Positions 21,066 to 29,898 of a stretch of 43,486 nt of DNA are shown here, one piece after another. The notes under the pieces are model-generated. The model saw only the letters and a list, made by a program, of their open reading frames with translations, searched no databases and was not told the DNA's origin. Within the stretch, counting starts at the first letter, position 1; each line of letters starts with the position of its first letter. Source of the DNA: JBDTMT01 sp033764095. GTDB taxonomy: Bacteria > Desulfobacterota > Binatia > HRBIN30 > CADEER01. The position numbers were made by a program, and so were the translations under genes. The DNA lies in the NCBI GenBank assembly GCA_033764095.1, contig JANRJF010000070.1, positions 1 through 43,486 on the forward strand, written 5' to 3'.

Positions 21066-23053
21066 CAGGACTTGGCGCCTTCCTCGGCGCGGCCGGCGGC
21101 GTAGGCCGGCTCGCGGGCCGCGACCGGTGCCGGCCAGATGACGATCGCCGTTCCGATCGCCAGCGTGATGCCGCCCCAGTACAGGAAGCCGATCAGTGGG
21201 TTCACGTACGCGAGGATGGTCGCCATATGCGTCTCCTCGTCGTAGCTGCCGAGCACCAGGTAGAGGTCGGTGCCGAGCGACGAGCGAATCGCCACCTCGG
21301 TCGTCGGCTGTTCGGGCTTCTTGTAGAAGCGCTTCTCCGGCCGCAGCGTGTCGATCTGCGCGTCGCCGCGGAAGACGCCGATGTTGGCCATGAGGTAGGC
21401 GACGTGCGGCGTGTCGCGGTCCTCCAGGCCGTTGTACTGCAGCGTGTACTCGCCGATCGCGAACCGCTCGCCGGGGTTCAGCGTCACCTGCTTCTCGAGC
21501 CGGAACAGCGAGGTACCGGTGATGGCGAGGAAGATCATGACGATGGCGAGGTGGATGACATAGCCGCCATAGCGCCGGCGGTTCTTCGCCGTCAGTCGCC
21601 ACAACGCCAGCGGCGCCGATTCGCCCATCATCACCTGGCGGGCCCGCATGCCGCGCCAGAACTCGGCCACGATGGTCGCCAGCACGAAGGCGATCAGCGA
21701 GAACGCGACCACCGCCCAGTAGTTGCGGCTCCACACCAGCGCGACGACGCCGGCCACGGCACCGAGCCCGACCGGCCACAGGAAGCTCTTCTTCAGGTGT
21801 GCCCAGGTGGCGCGCCGCCAGGCGATCACCGGGCCGACGCCCATCAGGAACAGCACCGCCAGGCCGAGCGGCGCGTTCACCTTGTTGAAGAACGGCGGGC
21901 CGACGGTGATCTTCACGCCGCGCACCCACTCCGAGATGACCGGGAACATGGTGCCCCAGAACACCGCGAAGGCGATGCCGACGAAGAGCAGGTTGTTGAA
22001 CAGGAAGGCCGACTCGCGCGACAGCAGCGAGTCGAGCTCGTTCTCGCTGCGCAGCAGCGGCAGCCGCCATATCAGCAGCCCGATCGCGATCGTCAGCACG
22101 ATGGCGAGGAAGATCAGGAAGAACGGACCGAGCCCCGACTGGGTGAACGAGTGCACCGAGGAGATGACGCCGCTGCGGGTGAGGAAGGTGCCGAAGATGG
22201 TCAGCGCGAAGGTGAGAATCACCAGCACCATGTTCCACACCTTCAGCATGTTCTTCTTTTCCTGGATCATCACCGAGTGCAGGTACGCGGTCCCGGTGAG
22301 CCAGGGCATGAAGGCGGCGTTCTCGACCGGATCCCAGGCCCAGTAGCCGCCCCAGCCGAGCACCTCGTACGCCCACAGGGCGCCGAACAGGTTGCCGAGG
22401 CTGAGGAAGAACCAGGCGAACAGGGTCCAGCGGCGCGTCGTGCGGATCCACACGTCGCCGAGTCGGCCGGTCGCCAGCGACGCGATGGCGAAGGCGAACG
22501 GCACCGACATCCCGACGAAGCCCATGTAGAGCGACGGCGGGTGGATGGTCATCCAGTAGTTCTGCAACAGCGGGTTGAGGTCGCGCCCTTCCTTGGCCGG
22601 CACCGCCAGCAGTTCGAACGGCGGCGTGATGAAGTTGAGCAGCAGCAGGAAGAACGCCGAGACGGTCATCAGCGTGGCGGTGACCCACGGCATCAGCTCG
22701 CGGTTCTTGTCGCGATTCTGCAGCAGCACCACGGCGCTGATCGAGCTCAGGATGAGCAGCCAGAACAGCAGCGAGCCCTTCTGTCCGCCCCACAGCGCGG
22801 CGACGGCGTAGTAGAGCGGCAGCGTGCTACTGGAATACGCGGCGACGTACTCGATGCGGAAGTCGTGGATGACCAGCGCGTGCAGCAGCATGGCGGCGGC
22901 GACCACCACGCAGCCCCAGACGGCCAACGCGGCATGCTCGCCGCTGGCGACGAAGTCGCGCCGCGCCCGCCAGACGCCGGCCAGCGAGATGACGATGGCG
23001 TAGACCGCGAGGACGAGCGCCAGGTTCAGCGCCAGCGGGCCGAGCTCGAGCAT
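21065..23053 (-). CDS. ccmF: Cytochrome c heme lyase subunit CcmF
   Basis: A 662-residue polytopic membrane protein from ATG 23053. It has the WWD heme-handling domain WGGYWAWDPVEN (234-245) and the conserved periplasmic His-Pro-Pro after LNPLLQNYWMTIHPP (159-173), many membrane helices, and a large periplasmic loop near the C-terminus. It joins heme from CcmE to apocytochrome c. Starts 2 nt after ccmE. Confidence 0.96.
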   Translation of the reverse strand: MLELGPLALNLALVLAVYAIVISLAGVWRARRDFVASGEHAALAVWGCVVVAAAMLLHALVIHDFRIEYVAAYSSSTLPLYYAVAALWGGQKGSLLFWLLILSSISAVVLLQNRDKNRELMPWVTATLMTVSAFFLLLLNFITPPFELLAVPAKEGRDLNPLLQNYWMTIHPPSLYMGFVGMSVPFAFAIASLATGRLGDVWIRTTRRWTLFAWFFLSLGNLFGALWAYEVLGWGGYWAWDPVENAAFMPWLTGTAYLHSVMIQEKKNMLKVWNMVLVILTFALTIFGTFLTRSGVISSVHSFTQSGLGPFFLIFLAIVLTIAIGLLIWRLPLLRSENELDSLLSRESAFLFNNLLFVGIAFAVFWGTMFPVISEWVRGVKITVGPPFFNKVNAPLGLAVLFLMGVGPVIAWRRATWAHLKKSFLWPVGLGAVAGVVALVWSRNYWAVVAFSLIAFVLATIVAEFWRGMRARQVMMGESAPLALWRLTAKNRRRYGGYVIHLAIVMIFLAITGTSLFRLEKQVTLNPGERFAIGEYTLQYNGLEDRDTPHVAYLMANIGVFRGDAQIDTLRPEKRFYKKPEQPTTEVAIRSSLGTDLYLVLGSYDEETHMATILAYVNPLIGFLYWGGITLAIGTAIVIWPAPVAAREPAYAAGRAEEGAKS

Positions 23054-23055
23054 GA

Positions 23056-23514
23056 TCAGCGTTGCGCTTCTTGCTGCGCGGCGTCCGGGCCGCCCTCGCC
23101 AGGCTTGGCCTCGTACTTCGACGGGCAGCTGGTCATCACCGACTGCGCCATCAGCGTCCCGTTGACCAGCTTGCCCTCGATGATCACGTCGCGCCCTTCG
23201 GCGAACATGTCGGGCACCACGCCGGTGTAGGCGACCGGCACCTGGCCGGGCGCCGTCTCGTGGCCCGGGCCCTGGAAGTCCCCGACCGTGAACGTCATCT
23301 CGGTCCCTTTGGCCGAGGTCTGCTTGCGCAGCGAGCCCTCGTGGACCCGCCCCGCCAGCCGCACCGGCTGCTCGCCCAGCTCGTGCTGGCGCGGCAGGAA
23401 CTCGGCGATGGTGAAGTAGTAGGTGGAGGAGGTCTGCAGACCGGCCGCCATCAGGTAGCCGATGGCGACCACCAGCAGACAGGCGCCGATGACGAACTTC
23501 AGCGAACGATTCAT
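23056..23514 (-). CDS. ccmE: Heme chaperone CcmE, cysteine (CxxxY) type
   Basis: A 152-residue protein from ATG 23514: one N-terminal membrane anchor (FVIGACLLVVAIGYLMAAG), then an OB-fold domain (YYFTIAEFLPRQHELGEQPV, VRLAGRVHEGS, VAYTGVVPDMFAEGRDVIIE). The covalent heme-binding site reads TSCPSKYEAK: Cys130 and Tyr134 occupy exactly the places where Escherichia coli has His130 and Tyr134. Cys-type CcmE is known from System I* organisms such as Desulfovibrio and archaea. It is the first ccm gene of the run. Confidence 0.93.
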   Translation of the reverse strand: MNRSLKFVIGACLLVVAIGYLMAAGLQTSSTYYFTIAEFLPRQHELGEQPVRLAGRVHEGSLRKQTSAKGTEMTFTVGDFQGPGHETAPGQVPVAYTGVVPDMFAEGRDVIIEGKLVNGTLMAQSVMTSCPSKYEAKPGEGGPDAAQQEAQR

Positions 23515-23575
23515 GGGGACCGCTCGACGGTAACGGGTTCCCTCCGCTCGGGCAAGTTTGTCGCGCGCCGGTCTC

Positions 23576-24370
23576 TCAGTCCTCTCCCACCGCCCCGCCG
23601 GCTGGGCCGAAGCACACGCCGCGGGTCGAGGCGCGAATGAAGGCCAGCACCTCGTCCACCTCGGGTGTCCGCGGGCCGGCTTCGACCTCGGCCAGCGCCT
23701 GGCGCAGGTTGCGCCGGCTGCCGAACAGGGTGGCAAAGGCCCGCTGCACGGCGCGGATCGCCTCGCCGCTGAAGCCGGCGCGGCGCAGGCCGACCCGGTT
23801 GATGCCGCGCACGGTGTGCGTCCAGTCCATGATCGCGAACGGCGGCACGTCGCGGCTGGTGCGCGACAGGCCGCGCAGCATGGTCAACCGGCCGACGCGG
23901 ACGAACTGGTGCACGACGCAGTTGCCGGAGACGAAGGCGCGGTCGCCGACGTGGACATGGCCGCCGAGCATGGCGCCGTTGGCCAGGATGACGCCGTTGC
24001 CGAGCTGGCAATCATGGCCGACGTGACTGTGGCCCATGAGGAAGTTGTCGTCGCCGAGCGTCGTCGGATGCTCGAGCTTGGTGGCGCGGCTGATCTCGAC
24101 GTGCTCGCGGATCTGGTTGCGGTCGCCGATCCGCAACGCGGTCGGCGCGCCGCGGTAGCTGAGATCCTGCGGCGCGCCGCCGAGCGCCGCGCCGGTGCCG
24201 ATGACGTTGTCGCGCCCGAGCGTCGTCGGCCCCATCAGATGGACGTAGGGATGCAGTTGCGTGCCGGCGCCGACCACCACCGCGCCCTCGATGACGACGT
24301 AGGGACCGATCTCGGCGGACGGATCGATCTCAGCCTGCCGATCGATCAGCGCGGTCGGATGGATCGCCAT
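23576..24370 (-). CDS. lpxA: Acyl-ACP--UDP-N-acetylglucosamine O-acyltransferase
   Basis: A 264-residue left-handed beta-helix enzyme, first step of lipid A synthesis. Hexapeptide turns run from AIHPTALIDRQAEIDPSAEI onward; the catalytic His116 lies in MGHSHVGHDC, and the C-terminal helical domain NRVGLRRAGFSGEAIRAVQR is present. It lies away from lpxD/fabZ, between yacG and ccmE, so it may be the only copy or a paralogue. ATG 24370 overlaps the yacG stop by 1 nt. Confidence 0.93.
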   Translation of the reverse strand: MAIHPTALIDRQAEIDPSAEIGPYVVIEGAVVVGAGTQLHPYVHLMGPTTLGRDNVIGTGAALGGAPQDLSYRGAPTALRIGDRNQIREHVEISRATKLEHPTTLGDDNFLMGHSHVGHDCQLGNGVILANGAMLGGHVHVGDRAFVSGNCVVHQFVRVGRLTMLRGLSRTSRDVPPFAIMDWTHTVRGINRVGLRRAGFSGEAIRAVQRAFATLFGSRRNLRQALAEVEAGPRTPEVDEVLAFIRASTRGVCFGPAGGAVGED

Positions 24371-24564
24371 CAGTGCGGCAGCCCGTCGGGTGCGTCGTCA
24401 TCGTCGGGTATCGACTCGCCGGGGATGCGATGGCGCTCCGCCGCCCAGTCGCCGAGGTCGATGATGCGGCACCGCTGCGAGCAGAAGGGACGGTACGGAT
24501 TGCCCTGCCAGGCGACAGGCACACGGCAGGTCGGGCATTGCGGTTGCGGGCGGGTGTCGGCCAC
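24370..24564 (-). CDS. yacG: DNA gyrase inhibitor YacG (zinc finger)
   Basis: A 64-residue protein from a GTG start at 24564. The four-cysteine zinc site CPTC...FCSQRC with 15 residues between pairs and the following IDLGDWAAERHRIPGE are diagnostic. YacG binds GyrB and blocks DNA binding. A TTG further upstream (24600) would add 12 residues but has no support. First gene of the yacG-lpxA-ccm run. Confidence 0.9.
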   Translation of the reverse strand: MADTRPQPQCPTCRVPVAWQGNPYRPFCSQRCRIIDLGDWAAERHRIPGESIPDDDDAPDGLPH

Positions 24565-24650
24565 GGCAGGGACGATAGGAGCGCCCCGCCGCGCGTGCAA
24601 CCGCGACGTGGCGCGGCGCGAGACGATCGGCTACGGTGCGCACCGTTCGC

Positions 24651-25205
24651 ATGGCGACACGCCCCCGACCTGCTGCCCCACCGCCTCCGACGGGCGAGTC
24701 GAGACCTCCCACCTTTGCCGGCTTCGTCGTTCGCCTGCTGCTGTATTTGTTCCTCGCCAGCCTCGCCTTCTCGCTCGGCGAGATGCACCTGCGCATGCGG
24801 CCGCTGCAGGTGGCGATGGCCACGACGGTCACCGCCGGCGCCAACCTGTTGGGGGCCGGCGCCGAGGTCGAAGAGACGGTCATCAAGACCAAGCACGCTG
24901 CGCTCGACATCAACCACGAGTGCACCGCGGTGTTCGTGCTGCTGGTCTACGCGATGTTCGTGCTCGCCTACCCGGCACCCTGGGTGCAGCGCCTGTCCGG
25001 CATTGCCATCGGTTTCACCGTGCTGATGGCGATCAACCTGGCGCGCCTGGTGGTCCTGACGCTGATTGCCAGCAACTACCCCGACTGGTTCGCCTACTTC
25101 CACGAGTACTTCTTCCAGGGCCTGTTCATCGCCCTGCTGGCCTTCCTCGCCTCGTTGTGGACCGAACAGGTGCGCCGTGCGACCGTCGGCCGGCTTTCTA
25201 CTTAG
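24651..25205 (+). CDS. Exosortase/archaeosortase-family protein (XrtH-like)
   Basis: A 184-residue membrane protein from ATG 24651. A Pro-rich N-terminus is followed by five or so helices. The transpeptidase triad of the exosortase fold can be placed at Cys91 (NHECTAVF), Arg132 (INLARLVVL) and His151 (AYFHEYFFQ). Exosortases cut and anchor PEP-CTERM-like proteins. The short length and the partner gene directly after it fit the XrtH type, which handles IPTLxxWG-CTERM tails; the sub-type is inference. No protein with such a tail is seen in the window. Divergent from yacG. Confidence 0.85.
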   Translation: MATRPRPAAPPPPTGESRPPTFAGFVVRLLLYLFLASLAFSLGEMHLRMRPLQVAMATTVTAGANLLGAGAEVEETVIKTKHAALDINHECTAVFVLLVYAMFVLAYPAPWVQRLSGIAIGFTVLMAINLARLVVLTLIASNYPDWFAYFHEYFFQGLFIALLAFLASLWTEQVRRATVGRLST

Positions 25206-25818
25206 GTTCTTCGCCGGCGCCGCGGCGCTGTTCGCGCTGTGGTCGTTCGGCGGCGTCGGCGACGCGTACGGCCGGCTGGTCGTCGCGGTCGCCAATCCGC
25301 TCATGCGCCTGACCAGCGGCTTCTCGGTCAGCGCGGTGCGCCCGACCGAGCGTGGGCTCGACGTGCAGCTGCACCGCTCGCCGTCGAGCGCGCCGGCCGG
25401 CGCGGTGAACGACGTGCTGCTGCCCTACCAGCCACGCGAGCTGTTCTCCGGCGTGGTGCCGTTTCTCGCCCTGGTCGGCGCGACGACGGCGATCCCCTGG
25501 CAGCGGCGGCTCCGCGCCGCCGGGCTCGGGCTCGCCGCGCTGTTCGTCTTCCACTTCGGATTGATGCTGGTCGGACCCTACATGACCGGACTGCCGCAGG
25601 CGCAGCTTGGCCAGGCGTGGATGCGGCGCATCAACTCGATCATCGACGTGTTCTACGCGTTCTACGGACTGGTCGGCTACGCCGCACTGCCCTTCCTGCT
25701 GTGGTTCCTGCTGACCCAACGCGGTGCGACGGTCACGCCAGCTCCACCAGGAACTCCAGCAGCGCCGCGTTCACCGCGGCGGGTTTCTCCTGCTGGGTCC
25801 AGTGGCCGCAATCGCTGA
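25177..25818 (+). CDS. Exosortase-associated membrane protein
   Basis: A 213-residue protein with a likely GTG start at 25177, overlapping the exosortase by 29 nt. It has an N-terminal helix (FLLRFFAGAAALFALWSF), an extracytoplasmic region (about 25-80), two central helices and one near 190 (YAFYGLVGYAALPFLLWFLL). It resembles the membrane protein found beside XrtH genes. The last 29 codons (Pro/Arg/Ser-rich, no structure) run 86 nt into the facing epoxide hydrolase gene, which suggests that the original stop near 25730 was lost. Confidence 0.7.
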   Translation: MRPSAGFLLRFFAGAAALFALWSFGGVGDAYGRLVVAVANPLMRLTSGFSVSAVRPTERGLDVQLHRSPSSAPAGAVNDVLLPYQPRELFSGVVPFLALVGATTAIPWQRRLRAAGLGLAALFVFHFGLMLVGPYMTGLPQAQLGQAWMRRINSIIDVFYAFYGLVGYAALPFLLWFLLTQRGATVTPAPPGTPAAPRSPRRVSPAGSSGRNR

Positions 25819-26695
25819 CCAGCACGGTGCGCCGCAGCTGCGGCACCCACTGTGCCATGCCCGCCGCCAACTCCGGGCGCAGCACCGGGTCGAGGTCGGC
25901 GGTGATCATCAGCGCCGGCGCCGCGACGCGCGCACCGCTCTGGTACGCGGTCGTCTCCCAGTTGTAGTCGAAGTTGCGGTACCAGTTGATGCCGCCGCGG
26001 AAGCCCGTCCGGCGATATGCCGCCTCGTAGACGGCGAAGTCCTCGCTGGTGAGAAACGCGCCGTGCGGCGCATCCGGTAGCCGATCGAGCAGGCCGCCGC
26101 TCTGCGGTCCGAGCGCCGCAGGCCCCTGCGCGAGCAACGCTTCGAGGCGGGCGCGGTCGGGCGACTGGAAGAAGCCGCGCAACGTGCGTGCCGGATCGGC
26201 GTCGAGCTCCGCTTCCGCCACGCCGGGCTCCTGGAAGTAGAGAATGTAGTGGAAGTGCCCCTGCGACATCGCCCGCATGACGTCGGTCGGCTTGATCGGC
26301 ATACGCGGGAAGTGCGGCGTGTTGACGCCGACCACGCCGGCGACGCGGTGCGGTGCCATCAGTGCCGTCTGCCAGGCGACCGCCCCGCCCCAGTCGTGGC
26401 CGACCACCACGGCGCGCTCGAGCCCGAGCGCATCGAGGATGCCGACCATGTCGCCGACCAGGTGGTGCATCGAGTAGGCGCGAATCTCCTGCGGCGCGCT
26501 GCTGTCGCCGTAGCCGCGTTGATCGGGCGCGATGGCGCGATAGCCGGCCTGCGCCAGCGCCGTCATCTGATGGCGCCACGAGTACCAGAGCTCGGGAAAG
26601 CCATGCGAGAAGAGAACCGGGAAACCGCTGCCGCACTCGGCGACGTGCAGCGACACGCCGTTCACGTCGAGCTGGCGATGAGTGACATCGGACAT
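25733..26695 (-). CDS. Alpha/beta-hydrolase, epoxide hydrolase type
   Basis: A 320-residue protein from ATG 26695. HGFPELWYSW (31-40) gives the oxyanion hole, GHDWGGAVAW the nucleophile Asp101, DLDPVLRPE a late acidic region and SDCGHWTQQE the catalytic His. An Asp nucleophile and the cap region with NWYRNFDYNWE (Tyr that activates the epoxide) point to epoxide hydrolase; a haloalkane dehalogenase is less likely. Confidence 0.9.
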   Translation of the reverse strand: MSDVTHRQLDVNGVSLHVAECGSGFPVLFSHGFPELWYSWRHQMTALAQAGYRAIAPDQRGYGDSSAPQEIRAYSMHHLVGDMVGILDALGLERAVVVGHDWGGAVAWQTALMAPHRVAGVVGVNTPHFPRMPIKPTDVMRAMSQGHFHYILYFQEPGVAEAELDADPARTLRGFFQSPDRARLEALLAQGPAALGPQSGGLLDRLPDAPHGAFLTSEDFAVYEAAYRRTGFRGGINWYRNFDYNWETTAYQSGARVAAPALMITADLDPVLRPELAAGMAQWVPQLRRTVLVSDCGHWTQQEKPAAVNAALLEFLVELA

Positions 26696-26783
26696 CGCCT
26701 TCTTCCAGCAGAAAGCGCGCGCGGCGGAAAGCGCGGCCGGCGGTGGCTCGGACGTAACGGGCGTCTCGACGTGTCGTACGTCC

Positions 26784-27704
26784 TCACACCGGGCTGACGC
26801 GGAAGCCGATGCGCGGGAAGTGCACGACGACCTCGCCGACCTCGGGGGCGTGGCGGCGCAGCGCGATCTCGTGCGCGCTGCTGCCGACCAGCTCGCCGGC
26901 GACCGGATCGAAGCCGTAGTCGTCCGGCGTCACGGTGACGCGCGCGCCGGTGCGGAGTCCGTTCGGCTCGTGCGCATCGACGCCGCTCGCCGTCGCCGGC
27001 TGGCTGTCCCGCGCCACCGCCAGCGCCTCGTCCGGGCTCATGTCGCGCCGCTGGCCGTGTCCCATCGCCTGGATGCGCTCGGCCCAGCCGAGCAGCGCGC
27101 CGTACTCGTCGAAGATCACCCCGGCGCCGGGAAAGTTCCGCAGGAACCAGACTGGATGGTAGCTGGCGGCGTCGGCGAGGCTGAACGCGTCGCCGAACAG
27201 GAAGCGGCGTCCGTCCGCCAGTTGCGCGTCGACCAGTGCGGCGCAGGCGCGCAATTGCTCGCGCGCCGCGGCGGCCTGCTTGGGCACATCGGCGAAGCTG
27301 ATCGGCCCGCCGCCCATCAGCTTGCTGCGATCGTCGATGAACGCCTGCGGCACCGCGTCGCCGATCAACGCGAACAGCACCGGTACCGACGCCATGAAGA
27401 AGGTGCGATCGGCCCACAGTGCCATGGCGTGACAGGCCGCCTGCGTGCCGCCGGGATAGATGGTCGGCTCCGGCTGATGCGCCTCCAGTACGCGCGCGAT
27501 CAGCTGGCTGTCACAGAAGATGTCGGCGCCGATCTGCAGCACCGGGATGCGCCGGTAGCCGCCGGTGAGCGGGATCAGGTGCGGCTTCGGCATGATCGTC
27601 GGCTGCTCGACCGCGCGCCAGGCGAGGCGCTTGTGCGCCAGGATCTTCTTCACCTTCTCCGAGAACGGCGAGGTGTCGTAGTGGTGCAGAATCAGCTCAG
27701 CCAT
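26784..27704 (-). CDS. Glutathione S-transferase-family protein with extra C-terminal domain
   Basis: A 306-residue protein from ATG 27704. The thioredoxin-like N-terminal half (ELILHHYDTSPFSEKVKKIL, GGYRRIPVLQIGADIFCDSQ) and the helical GST C-terminal half (RRFLFGDAFSLADAASYHPV) are clear. About 70 further residues after position 235 form a small beta-rich module (TGARVTVTPDDYGFDPVAGE, HEIALRRHAPEVGEVVVHFP), seen in a subset of large GSTs. It starts 4 nt after an LLM oxidoreductase, so the pair may act on the same xenobiotic or lipid. Confidence 0.85.
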   Translation of the reverse strand: MAELILHHYDTSPFSEKVKKILAHKRLAWRAVEQPTIMPKPHLIPLTGGYRRIPVLQIGADIFCDSQLIARVLEAHQPEPTIYPGGTQAACHAMALWADRTFFMASVPVLFALIGDAVPQAFIDDRSKLMGGGPISFADVPKQAAAAREQLRACAALVDAQLADGRRFLFGDAFSLADAASYHPVWFLRNFPGAGVIFDEYGALLGWAERIQAMGHGQRRDMSPDEALAVARDSQPATASGVDAHEPNGLRTGARVTVTPDDYGFDPVAGELVGSSAHEIALRRHAPEVGEVVVHFPRIGFRVSPV

Positions 27705-27708
27705 CGGC

Positions 27709-28611
27709 TCACTCGAAAGCGGTGAAGATCTCGCGCATCGCTTCCATCTGACCGCCGCGGGTCGACGACGGCACCAGGATCGGCGTGGCAACGCCGGCGG
27801 CGCGCCAGGCGTCGACGCCGTCGCGGATGCGCGCGGCGGTGCCGAACAGGGTCACGTCGTTCAGCCAGCGATCGCTCATCAGCGACAGCACCTGGTCGTG
27901 CTGCTTGGCGGCCAGCGCCCGTTGAATGGCGTGCATCTCGTCGGCGTAGCCGGCCTCGATCCAGTAGCGCTGGTAGTTGGGCAGCTGCACGTAACCGCGC
28001 AGCACGCGGCGCATCACCGCGGCGCCGGCGGCGCGGTCGTCGCAGACGCAGGTGGGGATCATGTCGCCGATGAAGAAACCGGCGCGCTGCCCCGCCTCGC
28101 CGAGCGCGCGCAGCGACGCCGGCATGTGCGAGCGCGCCGCGTTGGCCCACACCGCGCCGTCGCCGAGCTCGGCGGCGAGCGCCGCCATCGGCTTGCGCAG
28201 CGCGGCGAGGACCAGCGGCGGCAGGTCACCGGTGCGTTCGGCGCCCTTGCGCAGATCGCCGACGAAGCGGCGCATGTCGGCGAGCGGCTTGCCGGTTGCG
28301 ACGCCGAGCCAGCTGTTGGTCGGCGCGTGGCTGACGCCGACGCCGAAGCGGAAGCGGCCGCCGCTGATCTCGTGGATGAAGGCGGCGGTCTGGGCGAAGT
28401 CGAAGGGGTTGCGCGTGTAGATGTTGACGATCGAGGTGCCGAACGGGATCTCGTGCGTCGCCAGCGCGATCGCCTCGCACAACGCCAACCCGTCGCCGAA
28501 GCTGGGGCAGTAGAGACCGCTGAAGCCGCGGCGCTCGATTTCCGCCGCCAGCTCGATGGTCGCCCGCCGTCGCCCGGGCACGGCGGCGAAGCTCAGGGCC
28601 GGTTTCGTCAT
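27709..28611 (-). CDS. LLM class (luciferase-like) oxidoreductase
   Basis: A 300-residue protein from ATG 28611 (MTKPALSFAAVPGRRRATIE). Blocks RRGFSGLYCPSFGDGLALCE, HEIPFGTSIVNIYTRNPFDF and ISGGRFRFGVGVSHAPTNSW match the F420/FMN luciferase-like TIM-barrel family. It differs from the LLM gene at 10474-11400 in sequence and is not a local duplicate. Paired with the GST gene on one transcript. Substrate unknown. Confidence 0.88.
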   Translation of the reverse strand: MTKPALSFAAVPGRRRATIELAAEIERRGFSGLYCPSFGDGLALCEAIALATHEIPFGTSIVNIYTRNPFDFAQTAAFIHEISGGRFRFGVGVSHAPTNSWLGVATGKPLADMRRFVGDLRKGAERTGDLPPLVLAALRKPMAALAAELGDGAVWANAARSHMPASLRALGEAGQRAGFFIGDMIPTCVCDDRAAGAAVMRRVLRGYVQLPNYQRYWIEAGYADEMHAIQRALAAKQHDQVLSLMSDRWLNDVTLFGTAARIRDGVDAWRAAGVATPILVPSSTRGGQMEAMREIFTAFE

Positions 28612-28701
28612 GGCGGCGCAGCTAGCAGGTTCCCCCCTGCGGCGGGAACAGACCTCTTGCCAGCACGCCTGTTCGGTGGGAGAAGAAACAGCGAACATCC
28701 G

Positions 28702-29757
28702 ATGAGCAGCGAGACACTGGATGGCCGCGGGACCCGCCTCGATCCCGCCAATCGCTTCGAGCGTCTGCACGTCGAGCGCGACGACTGCGACGGTGAGGAT
28801 CCGGCGCTGGCCGCGGCCCCGACCGAGCTCTTGCGCGACGCCAGCCGCCGCATACTGGCCGAGAACGACAGCCCGGATCTCAGCTTCCGCTTCAGCCTCA
28901 ATCCCTACCGCGGCTGCGAGCACGGCTGCATCTACTGCTATGCGCGCCCGTCGCACGAGTACCTCGGGTTCAGCGCGGGGCTCGATTTCGAGCGCAAGCT
29001 GTTGATCAAGCCCGACGCGCCGGCGCTGCTGCGCGCCGCCCTCTCGGCGCCGCGTTGGCAGCCGCAGGTGGTGGCGCTGTCGGGCAACACCGACTGCTAC
29101 CAGCCGGTCGAGCGGCAGCTGCGCCTGACGCGCGGCTGTCTGGAGGTGTTTGCCGAGTTCCGCAATCCGGTCGGCGTGATCACCAAGTCCGCGCTGGTCG
29201 CGCGCGACGTCGACGTGCTCGCCGAGCTGTCGCGCCACGACGCGGCGCACGTGAGCCTCAGCATCACTACGCTCGACCCCGACCTGGCGCGTCGCAGGGA
29301 GCCGCGCGCGGCGACGCCGGAGCGCCGCCTGCAGGCGCTGGCGGCACTGGCCGCGGCCGGGGTGCGGGTCGGCGTGATGGTGGCGCCGGTGATCCCCGGC
29401 CTGAACGACCACGAGATCCCCGCCATTCTCGACCGCGCCGCCGCGGCCGGGGCGCGCACCGCGTCGTGGACGCTGGTGCGGCTCGCCTCGCCGCTCGACC
29501 AGCTGTTCGTCGACTGGCTCGAGAAGCACTATCCGGAGCGCGCGCTGCGCGTCCTCGGCCGCCTGCGCAGCTGCCGCGGCGGCGCGTTGAGCGACTCGCG
29601 CCACGGCCACCGCATGCGCGGCGAGGGCGAGTACGCGGCGCAGATCCGCGCCCTGTTCACCCTCGCCGCGCGCCGCCGCGGGCTCGACCGCCCACTGCCG
29701 CCGCTCAGCACCGCAGCGTTTCGCCGTCCTGGCGGGACGCAGCTCGCACTGCTGTAG
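28702..29757 (+). CDS. PA0069-family radical SAM protein
   Basis: A 351-residue protein from ATG 28702. The iron-sulfur motif is CEHGCIYCYAR (CxxxCxxC), inside SLNPYRGCEHGCIYCYARPS, and KLLIKPDAPALLRAALS, VALSGNTDCYQPVERQLRLT and MVAPVIPGLNDHEIPAILD are typical of this SplB-related group. Its reaction is unknown; DNA or other nucleotide repair has been suggested for relatives. Monocistronic, divergent from the LLM-GST pair. Confidence 0.9.
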   Translation: MSSETLDGRGTRLDPANRFERLHVERDDCDGEDPALAAAPTELLRDASRRILAENDSPDLSFRFSLNPYRGCEHGCIYCYARPSHEYLGFSAGLDFERKLLIKPDAPALLRAALSAPRWQPQVVALSGNTDCYQPVERQLRLTRGCLEVFAEFRNPVGVITKSALVARDVDVLAELSRHDAAHVSLSITTLDPDLARRREPRAATPERRLQALAALAAAGVRVGVMVAPVIPGLNDHEIPAILDRAAAAGARTASWTLVRLASPLDQLFVDWLEKHYPERALRVLGRLRSCRGGALSDSRHGHRMRGEGEYAAQIRALFTLAARRRGLDRPLPPLSTAAFRRPGGTQLALL

Positions 29758-29898
29758 TCGGCTGTAGGCAGTTTGCTGCATTGCCAACTAGCCGCCGTGG
29801 GCGAGTGGGATTCGGCGGGGCGCATGCGAACTCGCTTTCAATACCGGGGGGCGGTTGGTAACCGTCGAAAGACTTTCCTGTCTTCCCGCGAGGTTTCC

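Noticed and set aside
10474..28611. The two LLM oxidoreductases as a local duplication
   Set aside because: They share only family motifs; sequence between the motifs differs and they lie in separate, unrelated operons.
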